Below, one piece after another: positions 1 to 5,550 of a stretch of DNA of 5,550 nt. Each line of letters opens with the position of its first letter. Positions within the stretch are counted from its first letter, which is position 1. The stretch lies in NCBI GenBank assembly GCA_023246995.1, contig JAHFHI010000110.1, forward strand, positions 1 to 5,550. Direction: 5' to 3'. A program made the translations under genes and the position numbers. Below the pieces are notes generated by a model. That model was not told where the DNA came from. It searched no databases and saw nothing but the letters and a program-made list of their open reading frames with translations. The stretch comes from Candidatus Omnitrophota bacterium (lineage in GTDB: Bacteria > Omnitrophota > Omnitrophia > Omnitrophales > Aquincolibacteriaceae).

Positions 1-2502
1 GGCTATTATCTGGAGCCTTTCGAGTATAACAAAACCCGTTACGGATTTGATTATGCCTCCGACCCTTTAAGCTGGGGCCCCATGCAGCAGGCCATGGACG
101 AAGGGACCGTCAAGATTTCCAGCCGCGCCGGAGAGAATCGGAGCGCTCCCAACGCGGCCAAGCATGCCGTTCTTTTTTTTATTCCGATCTATCGTCAGGA
201 TGTCCCGCTGCAAAATGAGGCCGAGCGGCGTGAATATTTGACGGGATTTGTGGTTGAGGAAGTCAATCTGCGCGCGCTGGTAGAAACCGCCCTGCGTGAT
301 TTGAGACCGGGTATTGAAATTGAGATTTTAAACGGCGCGGCGGCCAAAGGCCGGTCCGTCCTTTACCGCACCGGCCGGCTGAAGCAGAAAGAATTGCGGG
401 GCGTGATGGCCCGTGAGCTTGAGCGGGAAACGGTCCTTGAGATCGCCGGAGAACGCTGGGTTTTGCGCGGTATTCCCGGGCCGAGTTTTCTGGCCGGATA
501 CAGGAATTGGGATCCCTGGCTGGTTTTAATTCTTGGATTATTCCTCACTTTTTTTCTTGCCAGCCATCTTTTAAACGCCATTCACAGGACCCATGACGTC
601 GAACGTCTGGTCGTTCAAAGAACTGCCGAACTTTCCCATGCGGTGCATTCGCTTGAAGAAGAGGCGGCCCAAAGACGGCACGCCCAGGAGCGGCTGGCCT
701 TGCAATACGGGATCACGCGCATTCTGGAAGATTCCGCAAACCTTAAAACCGCGGCCGGGCCTCTGGTGCGGGCCACTTGTGAGGCTTTGGGCTGGCAGGC
801 CGGCGCTCTTTGGCAGCATGACGGGAAAGCCGACGCCATGCGCTGTGTGGGTTTCTGGGCCGCGGCGGAGCTGGAAATCCCGGACTTCATGAAAATGGAG
901 GAGGAATTCCTATACGGAATCGGAGCCGGGCTTCCGGGCCGAGTATGGCAGGAAAGGCAAATCGTATGGATTCCGGATATTCAGGCCAGCACGTTTCCTT
1001 ACGCGGCCGGGCCCGCGAAAGGAGAGCTTGTGAGCGCGATGGGCGTTCCGGTCAAGGTGCAAAACGAGATCAAAGGGGTTTTGGAGTTTTTCTCCGTGAA
1101 GGTCCGTGAAAAAGACGATGCAACCGAACGGCTTCTTTCGGGAATCGCGAGCCATGTCGGGGATTTTATCCAGGCCCAGGACTTTGAGGGGCAGCGCGAA
1201 GACTACATTGAAAAACTCCGGCAAACGAATCTTGAGCTGGCCCGGCGCCAAAAAATTACCTACAGCCTCCTGGAAGACCTTGAAAATACGCGCGATAAGC
1301 TGGAGGCGCAGCAAAAAATTCTTGAACGAGCCAACAAACGGCTCCAGGAGCTCGGGGCCCTTAAAGACGACTTTGTCGCGCACGTCAGCCATGAGCTCCG
1401 GACACCGCTTACGGCTATCAAAGAAGGGATCAGTCTGCTCATGGATGAGATTCTGGGTCCCGTGAGCGGCGAGCAGCAGGAGTTTCTGAAAACCATCGAT
1501 GAAAACGTTGAACGTCTCAACGAGCTCGTCAACAATCTTCTGGATCTTTCCAAAATCGAAGCCGGACGGCTCCGGCTGGCCAGACGCCCCGTCGGCATGA
1601 AGGAGCTCTTAGAAAGCATGCTCAAAACCTACGGAGGCATTGCCGGTCAAAGAATGGTCACGATTGATTTCGAGGGGGAGCTTGAGGCCTTTGCGGATTC
1701 GGCCAGGATGATGCAGGTGCTTGCCAACCTTTTTTCGAATGCCGTGAAATTTACCGCCCCCGACGGGATGATCCGTTTCCGGGTAAGACGCGAGGAAGAC
1801 TTTGTGCGCGTGGAGGTGATCGATGACGGAATCGGCATTGCCGAAGAAGATCTGCCCAAACTCTTTCAGAAATTTTCCCAGGTCGGAAAAAATACGCCGC
1901 AAGCCAAAGGCACGGGGCTCGGCCTTGTGGTCTGCCGTGAGATCCTGGAACTTCACAGAGGGACGATCGAAGTCGTTTCCGAGCCGGGAAAGGGCTCGAC
2001 TTTTTCATTCCGGATTCCCGCTTACCGGCAGGCCTTTGCGCTCGAGGAATCTTTTCGTGAAATGAAAAGCTGGACGCGCGGGGAAGAAAAAAACATAGGG
2101 GTTCTTGTGTTTGACTGCCGCCCGTTTTTAGAGAAGTCTCCCGGCAGGGAAGCCGCGATTGAGGATGCCGCAAGCGAGAGGCGAAGGCTCGAAGAACTCG
2201 CGGCCCTGGCGCGCCACCATGTTTACGCCAACGACATCGTGACGGCTATGGATCCGGGCCAGATGGTCGTTTTTGCCCTTTGCGACGAAGCCGGGGTCCG
2301 TAATATGATTTCCCGGCTCCAGGTTTTTTTCAGAGGCCAGACGGGCCGGGCCGGAAATGGCGGAAGCGTCAGTTACGGAACGGCTTTTTACCCCGCTGAA
2401 GCCCAGGAATTCTGGACTCTTTACCGGCTCGCGAGTCAGCGGGCCGGTTTCGCGGAAATCAGGACCCCTTCGGACGGGTTGGGCGCCGAGAACGTCGCAT
2501 GA
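1..2502 (+). CDS. CHASE-TM-GAF sensor histidine kinase with degenerate GGDEF-like C-terminal domain (5' partial)
   Basis: This is a membrane sensor kinase that would autophosphorylate on His and pass phosphate to a receiver. The frame is open from base 1 and 833 residues are visible (numbered from the GGC codon at 1). Residues 1-170 resemble the end of an extracytoplasmic CHASE domain: NKTRYGFDYASDP near the start, then FFIPIYR and GFVVEE. One TM helix lies at about 173-194, followed by coiled coil, a GAF domain at about 235-390 (GAGLPGRVW) and a second coiled coil at about 397-450. HisKA has SHELRTP with phospho-acceptor His464. The HATPase has an N box (Asn576, Asn580), G1 DDGIG 608-612, an F box FQKFSQ and G2 GTGLG 637-641, so the kinase core looks intact. 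Residues 698-815 form an additional domain that looks like a GGDEF fold without its catalytic signature. The ATG at 82 is not the start: CHASE similarity continues upstream of it and no good ribosome site precedes it. The signal sensed is unknown. Confidence 0.93.
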   Translation, partial: GYYLEPFEYNKTRYGFDYASDPLSWGPMQQAMDEGTVKISSRAGENRSAPNAAKHAVLFFIPIYRQDVPLQNEAERREYLTGFVVEEVNLRALVETALRDLRPGIEIEILNGAAAKGRSVLYRTGRLKQKELRGVMARELERETVLEIAGERWVLRGIPGPSFLAGYRNWDPWLVLILGLFLTFFLASHLLNAIHRTHDVERLVVQRTAELSHAVHSLEEEAAQRRHAQERLALQYGITRILEDSANLKTAAGPLVRATCEALGWQAGALWQHDGKADAMRCVGFWAAAELEIPDFMKMEEEFLYGIGAGLPGRVWQERQIVWIPDIQASTFPYAAGPAKGELVSAMGVPVKVQNEIKGVLEFFSVKVREKDDATERLLSGIASHVGDFIQAQDFEGQREDYIEKLRQTNLELARRQKITYSLLEDLENTRDKLEAQQKILERANKRLQELGALKDDFVAHVSHELRTPLTAIKEGISLLMDEILGPVSGEQQEFLKTIDENVERLNELVNNLLDLSKIEAGRLRLARRPVGMKELLESMLKTYGGIAGQRMVTIDFEGELEAFADSARMMQVLANLFSNAVKFTAPDGMIRFRVRREEDFVRVEVIDDGIGIAEEDLPKLFQKFSQVGKNTPQAKGTGLGLVVCREILELHRGTIEVVSEPGKGSTFSFRIPAYRQAFALEESFREMKSWTRGEEKNIGVLVFDCRPFLEKSPGREAAIEDAASERRRLEELAALARHHVYANDIVTAMDPGQMVVFALCDEAGVRNMISRLQVFFRGQTGRAGNGGSVSYGTAFYPAEAQEFWTLYRLASQRAGFAEIRTPSDGLGAENVA

Positions 2503-2885
2503 GCCGAAGCCCCGCCAAGCAGATCCTGATTGTCGACGATGAGACCAGCATTATCAAAATTCTGGAAAGAAGACTCAAGGCCGAAGGTTATGGCGTGCAC
2601 GTTTTTGAGGATGCCGAGAGCGGACTGCGGTTTCTTCTCGAGTGCCAGCCCCTGCCGCCTCCCGACCTCTTGATCCTGGACATTATGCTGCCGCGCATGG
2701 ACGGCTATGATCTTTGCCGGTTTATTAAAAGCCACGAACGCTTGAAAACCCTTCCCGTGATTTTGTTAAGCGCCCGCGCCCAGATGAAGGACGAGCGCAT
2801 GGGTTTTGAAAGCGGGGCGGATGCCTACGTGCGAAAACCTTTCGAAACCCAGGAACTCTTGAGGCAAATAAAAGATCTTCTTTGA
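2499..2885 (+). CDS. single-domain (CheY-like) response regulator
   Basis: This is a 128-residue receiver domain with nothing attached, the usual length for a stand-alone receiver. All catalytic positions are visible: acidic pair Asp13-Asp14 after strand 1 (ILIVDDE), phospho-acceptor Asp61 in LILDIMLP, Ser91 in the Thr/Ser switch position (VILLSAR), and Lys113 in the conserved KPF motif. The ATG overlaps the kinase stop codon as ATGA (2499-2502), which indicates translational coupling, and only a weak GAG at 2488-2490 could act as a Shine-Dalgarno. The inference is that it is the phosphorylation target of the upstream kinase. With no DNA-binding or enzymatic output domain, it probably works by binding another protein or as an intermediate in a phosphorelay. 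A CheY role in chemotaxis is possible, but no chemotaxis genes are in view. Confidence 0.95.
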   Translation: MSRSPAKQILIVDDETSIIKILERRLKAEGYGVHVFEDAESGLRFLLECQPLPPPDLLILDIMLPRMDGYDLCRFIKSHERLKTLPVILLSARAQMKDERMGFESGADAYVRKPFETQELLRQIKDLL

Positions 2886-2926
2886 GCCCGCTCTGTCGCA
2901 AGACCGGCGCGGGAGTCGGGGCTTTT
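2885..2926 (+). terminator. possible weak intrinsic terminator after the two-component unit
   Basis: Directly after the receiver stop, AGCCC (2885-2889) can pair with GGGCT (2919-2923), followed by a short T run. Inside lie CTC/GAG (2891-2893 with 2913-2915) and a small GTC-GCAA-GAC hairpin with a GNRA-type loop (2895-2904). An alternative pairing is CCCGC (2887-2891) with GCGGG (2909-2913). The stem has bulges and only four Ts, so this is a weak candidate. Its location between two transcription units is what makes it plausible. Confidence 0.3.
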
Positions 2927-2957
2927 GAAATTTTCCGGACGTCTTTTTTAAACTCAT

Positions 2958-2985
2958 TTGACAGGCCGCCGTGATTTGCTATAGT
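2958..2985 (+). promoter_or_regulatory. sigma70-type extended -10 promoter for the SulP gene
   Basis: A perfect -35 box TTGACA (2958-2963) is followed by a 16-nt spacer and the -10 box TATAGT (2980-2985), one mismatch from TATAAT. A TG at 2977-2978, one base before the -10, makes it an extended -10. Transcription should start near 2991-2993, giving a leader of about 135 nt before the SulP ATG. It is the best promoter-like match I found in the intergenic region and points toward the SulP gene. Confidence 0.75.
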
Positions 2986-2992
2986 CAATTCG

Positions 2993-3127
2993 CATCGGGG
3001 CTTTCAGTCCCTTCCTCTGCGATGGGCAAAAGACGCTTTTTTGGGTAAATCCGAGCGACCCCAGGGTAGAATTCCCTCCGAGTAAAACACGTACGCATAC
3101 TTTTAAAACAGTCTTTCGGGGAAAGCC
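2993..3127 (+). promoter_or_regulatory. long, possibly structured 5' leader of the SulP gene
   Basis: The 242-nt gap between receiver and transporter holds no credible gene; its downstream half is this predicted leader. CATCG (2993-2997) can pair with CGATG (3020-3024) right at the predicted transcript start, enclosing GGG/CCC (2998-3000 with 3009-3011). Further on are AAAAG/CTTTT (3028-3032 with 3036-3040), GGG/CCC (3043-3045 with 3060-3062) and AGGG/CCCT with a 7-nt loop (3063-3066 with 3074-3077). The motif TCCGAG occurs twice, at 3050-3055 and 3077-3082. I do not recognise a known riboswitch class. The stems are short and could be chance, so a regulatory role is inference. Confidence 0.3.
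3118..3125 (+). promoter_or_regulatory. ribosome binding site of the SulP gene
   Basis: The purine-rich GGGGAAAG ends 2 nt before the ATG at 3128 and 5 nt before a second in-frame ATG at 3131. Counted from the GGGGA core the spacings are 5 and 8 nt. The second ATG is therefore an equally possible start, changing the protein by one residue only. Confidence 0.55.
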
Positions 3128-4864
3128 ATGATGCAGCCCAAAATTTTAACGGCCCTTCAGGATTATTCGTTCGAAAAATTCATTTCAGACGCTGTGGCCG
3201 GTGTGATCGTGGGGATTGTCGCAATCCCTCTCGCCATTGCTTTTGCGATTGCCTCCGGAGTGAGCCCGGAACGCGGCCTTTTTACCGCGATTGTGGCGGG
3301 ATTTTTAATTTCTCTTCTTGGGGGAAGCCGGGTGCAGATCGGGGGCCCCACCGGTGCTTTCGTGATCATAATCTACGGCATTGTCCGCCAGCACGGCTAT
3401 GACGGGCTTGTCATGGCCACCCTGTTGGCCGGTATTTTTCTGATTTTGATGGGCTGGCTCGGTCTCGGGGCCGTGATCAAGTTTATTCCGCATCCCGTGA
3501 TCGTGGGTTTTACAAGCGGGATCGCCGTGATCATTTTTTCATCCCAGGTCAAAGATTTTTTCGGGATTCCGGAAGCCGGGACGCCCGCGGAGTTTTTTGA
3601 AAAGTGGATATTTCTTTTAGGCCATATCAAGGAAACAAATTTTTCGGCCCTTTTTGTCGCGGCCGGGACGGTGGCCGTGATTGCCTTCTGGCCGCGAATT
3701 TCAAGGCGTATTCCCGGCTCCCTCGTCGCGCTCATCTTTTTCTCGGTTTTGAGCGCCTGGTTCCATCTGCCGGTGGAGACCATCGGCGGGCGCTTCGGAG
3801 AACTTCCCCACACCCTTCCGGCGCCGCATATTCCGATGCTTCAGATCTCGATGATCGCGCCGATGATTCAGCCCGCTTTTCTAGTGGCTTTTTTGGGCGC
3901 GATCGAATCGCTTCTTTCCGCGGTGGTGGCTGACGGCATGATCGGGGGCCGGCACCGTTCGAATATGGAGCTTGTGGCCCAGGGAGTGGCCAATATCGGC
4001 TCGATTTTGTTCGGAGGGATTCCCGCCACCGGAGCGATTGCCCGGACCGTGACCAATATCCGTAACGGGGGGCGCACTCCCGTGGCCGGGATGATTCATG
4101 CCCTGACGATTATGATCGTGATGCTTTTTGCCGCGCCTCTGGCCAGCCGTATTCCCATGGCCTGCCTGGCCGGGGTGCTTATCGTAGTCGCCTATAACAT
4201 GAGCGAGTGGCGGACCTTTCTTACGATCTTGAGGCATCCGAAAAGCGACGTGGCGGTCCTGGTCGCGACTTTTCTGCTTACGGTGCTCGTTGATTTGACG
4301 GTTGCGATCGAAATCGGGATGGTTCTCTCATCCTTTCTTTTTATGAACCGCATGGCCCAGATGACGCACGTGAAAGTCTTTGAGCGCGAGCTGCAGGACC
4401 AGGGCGAGGAGCCCGGGCAGGATGCCGGCAGTAAATACGTAATTCCCGACGGGGTGGAGGTTTATGAAATCAACGGGCCTTTTTTCTTTGCCGCGTCGCA
4501 TAAATTCGAAGAAGCGACCCGGACGGTTTCGAAACTTCCCAAAGTCCGCATTTTGAGGTTCCGCCACGTGCCTTTTATGGATTCGACAGGGCTTTATTAT
4601 TTAAAGGAGTTCGAAAAGAAATGCGCCCGATCAAAGATCCGTCTCATCCTGGCGGGGCTTCAGAGCCAGCCCATGCGGGTTATCCGGGATGCGGGACTTT
4701 TTGAGACGATCGGTGCGGACAATTTTTCAAACAGCATGCAGCAGGCGCTGAAAAGCGCGGCAGGGGTTTGGCAAGAAAAGCCGGGGCTATCTCCGGGCGG
4801 CGGCGCGCCCGGAACTTCTACGTCTCCGGCATCACCGGAACTGAAAAAAGCGGAACCGTTTTGA
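3128..4864 (+). CDS. SulP (SLC26-type) anion permease with STAS domain
   Basis: This is a 578-residue inner-membrane anion transporter or symporter of the SulP family, whose members carry sulfate, bicarbonate or dicarboxylates. The N-terminal part (about 20-415) is a run of hydrophobic helices with family hallmarks: AIPLAIAFAIASGVSPE with Glu48, RVQIGGPTGAF at 68-78, FIPHPVIVGFTSG, ESLLSAVVADG at 260-270, and GGIPATGAIART at 296-307. A hydrophilic acidic linker (about 415-435) leads to a cytoplasmic STAS domain (about 437-545) with the loop DSTG at 485-488, the position of the phosphorylated Ser region in anti-sigma antagonists. A Pro/Gly/Ser-rich tail of about 33 residues follows. Length and domain order are normal for full-length bacterial SulP proteins. 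The gene has its own promoter and leader and ends in a strong terminator, so it is probably monocistronic. The substrate cannot be read from sequence by eye; sulfate, bicarbonate and C4-dicarboxylate all remain open. Confidence 0.95.
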   Translation: MMQPKILTALQDYSFEKFISDAVAGVIVGIVAIPLAIAFAIASGVSPERGLFTAIVAGFLISLLGGSRVQIGGPTGAFVIIIYGIVRQHGYDGLVMATLLAGIFLILMGWLGLGAVIKFIPHPVIVGFTSGIAVIIFSSQVKDFFGIPEAGTPAEFFEKWIFLLGHIKETNFSALFVAAGTVAVIAFWPRISRRIPGSLVALIFFSVLSAWFHLPVETIGGRFGELPHTLPAPHIPMLQISMIAPMIQPAFLVAFLGAIESLLSAVVADGMIGGRHRSNMELVAQGVANIGSILFGGIPATGAIARTVTNIRNGGRTPVAGMIHALTIMIVMLFAAPLASRIPMACLAGVLIVVAYNMSEWRTFLTILRHPKSDVAVLVATFLLTVLVDLTVAIEIGMVLSSFLFMNRMAQMTHVKVFERELQDQGEEPGQDAGSKYVIPDGVEVYEINGPFFFAASHKFEEATRTVSKLPKVRILRFRHVPFMDSTGLYYLKEFEKKCARSKIRLILAGLQSQPMRVIRDAGLFETIGADNFSNSMQQALKSAAGVWQEKPGLSPGGGAPGTSTSPASPELKKAEPF

Positions 4865-4879
4865 GCGTTTTTCCCAAAT

Positions 4880-4912
4880 AAAAAAGGCCGGCAAAATCTG
4901 CCGGCCTTTTTT
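4880..4912. terminator. bidirectional intrinsic terminator between SulP gene and groL
   Basis: An 8-bp GC-rich stem, GGCCGGCA (4886-4893) with TGCCGGCC (4899-4906), closes a 5-nt loop and is flanked by six As (4880-4885) and six Ts (4907-4912), allowing up to 14 bp of pairing. It reads as a Rho-independent terminator on both strands. It sits 15 nt after the SulP stop and 22 nt beyond the groL stop, so it can serve both convergent genes. Confidence 0.93.
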
Positions 4913-4934
4913 ATCTTTTAAGATTCTTCGGACT

Positions 4935-5550
4935 TTAAGAAATGCTTCCCGCGTAAGTCGAAGGCTTCTTTTTTTCCTTCTCGTCCTTCTCTTTCTTGGG
5001 TTTGTCGGAAACCGCGCATTCCGTGGTGAGGAAAAGCCCGGCGATGCTGGCGGCGTTTTCAATCGCCGAACGCACGACCTTGGTCGGGTCGATCACGCCG
5101 TCTTCGACAAGGTCACGGAATTCTCCGGCGTAGGCGTTAAAGCCGTAGTTGCCTTTGCCCTCGAGAATGCTTTTGACCACGACGGAACCGTCAAAGCCCG
5201 CATTTTCGGCAATGCGCCTTGAGGGTTCCTGAAGCGCCCGGCGTACGATATCGGCCCCGGTGGCTTCATCGCCCTTGAGTTTGAGCTCGTCAAGCGATGC
5301 GATCGAACGCAGGAAAGCGACCCCGCCTCCCGGCACAATCCCTTCCTCGACGGCTGCGCGCGTGGCGTGAAGCGCGTCTTCAACGCGGGCTTTCTTTTCC
5401 TTCATTTCAATTTCCGTCGCGGCCCCGACCTTGATCACGGCCACTCCGCCGGCAAGTTTTGCAAGCCGTTCCTGGAGTTTCTCCTTGTCATAATCGGAGT
5501 CGGACTTTGCGATCTGGGCCTTCAGCTGCTCGCAACGGGCTTTGATTTCT
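4935..5550 (-). CDS. groL: chaperonin GroEL, C-terminal part (5' partial, runs off the right edge)
   Basis: This is the ATP-dependent cytosolic folding chaperonin, normally a 14-mer working with GroES. The frame is open to the right edge, and 204 C-terminal residues are visible, matching roughly E. coli GroEL from residue 341 onward. Clear signatures are [37 protein letters not shown] with catalytic Asp58 of the fragment (E. coli Asp398), PGGGV at 73-77, GNYGFNA, and [11 protein letters not shown] with Asp154 (E. coli Asp495). A GTG at 5442-5444 is an internal Val codon, not a start. The stop is TAA at 4935-4937. The C-terminus is unusual: after [10 protein letters not shown] comes a Lys/Glu-rich run and a Ser-Thr-Tyr-containing end, with no Gly-Gly-Met repeats. 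The promoter and any groS are outside the window. Identification is certain; whether this is the sole or a secondary GroEL copy is not known. Confidence 0.98.
   Translation of the reverse strand, partial: EIKARCEQLKAQIAKSDSDYDKEKLQERLAKLAGGVAVIKVGAATEIEMKEKKARVEDALHATRAAVEEGIVPGGGVAFLRSIASLDELKLKGDEATGADIVRRALQEPSRRIAENAGFDGSVVVKSILEGKGNYGFNAYAGEFRDLVEDGVIDPTKVVRSAIENAASIAGLFLTTECAVSDKPKKEKDEKEKKKPSTYAGSIS

Noticed and set aside
910..1392. 160-codon open frame on the minus strand inside the kinase gene
   Set aside because: It lies wholly opposite the GAF-to-HisKA coding sequence, whose protein motifs are clear. The translation has no recognisable domain.
1751..2173. 140-codon minus-strand open frame opposite the HATPase region
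   Set aside because: Its composition is Arg/Ser/Pro-rich, as expected from reading GC-rich coding DNA on the wrong strand, and it overlaps conserved kinase motifs.
3028..3042. AAAAG-ACG-CTTTTTT hairpin with T run as a possible leader terminator or attenuator
   Set aside because: The stem is almost all A-T with a 3-nt loop, too weak to terminate on its own. It is kept only as part of the leader description.
3397..3813. 138-codon minus-strand open frame inside the SulP gene
   Set aside because: It is antisense to conserved transmembrane segments and shows no protein family features.
4832..5062. 76-codon minus-strand open frame covering the intergenic terminator
   Set aside because: It runs through the strong terminator hairpin and overlaps both the SulP end and the groL end; its Lys/Arg-rich composition comes from the A/T tracts and the charged groL tail read out of frame.

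Overview
The window comes from a bacterial chromosome of moderate to fairly high GC (judged by eye). It shows a membrane sensor kinase with an extracytoplasmic CHASE domain, a stand-alone receiver, a SulP anion transporter and a GroEL chaperonin. Nothing seen fixes the phylum. An uncultivated Gram-negative-type lineage is possible, but that is a guess. There are no mobile-element, CRISPR, tRNA or rRNA signals, and the window looks like ordinary core or regulatory chromosome.

Layout. (1) Positions 1-2502, + strand: 3' part of a CHASE-TM-GAF-HisKA-HATPase sensor histidine kinase. The reading frame is open to the left edge and the CHASE similarity continues through that edge, so the gene starts outside the window. 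Its C-terminus carries an extra domain that looks like a degenerate GGDEF fold. (2) Positions 2499-2885, + strand: a single-domain CheY-like response regulator overlapping the kinase stop by 4 nt (ATGA), almost certainly its partner. (3) Positions 2886-3127: non-coding, with an imperfect terminator-like fold, a strong sigma70-type extended -10 promoter and a roughly 135-nt leader that looks structured. (4) Positions 3128-4864, + strand: a complete SulP-family transporter with a C-terminal STAS domain. (5) Positions 4880-4912: a strong bidirectional intrinsic terminator. (6) Positions 4935-5550, - strand: 3' part of groL, convergent with the SulP gene.

Functional reading. The first two genes form one translationally coupled two-component unit: an extracytoplasmic signal is sensed by CHASE, a cytosolic input by GAF, and phosphate passes from His to the receiver Asp. 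Because the receiver has no DNA-binding domain, output must run through protein-protein contact or a further relay. The SulP gene has its own promoter and leader, and there is no direct evidence that the two-component unit controls it. The GroEL fragment has normal ATPase residues but ends in a Lys/Glu-rich tail instead of the usual Gly-Gly-Met repeats. The points most worth a second look are the degenerate GGDEF-like kinase tail, the SulP leader and the GroEL tail.
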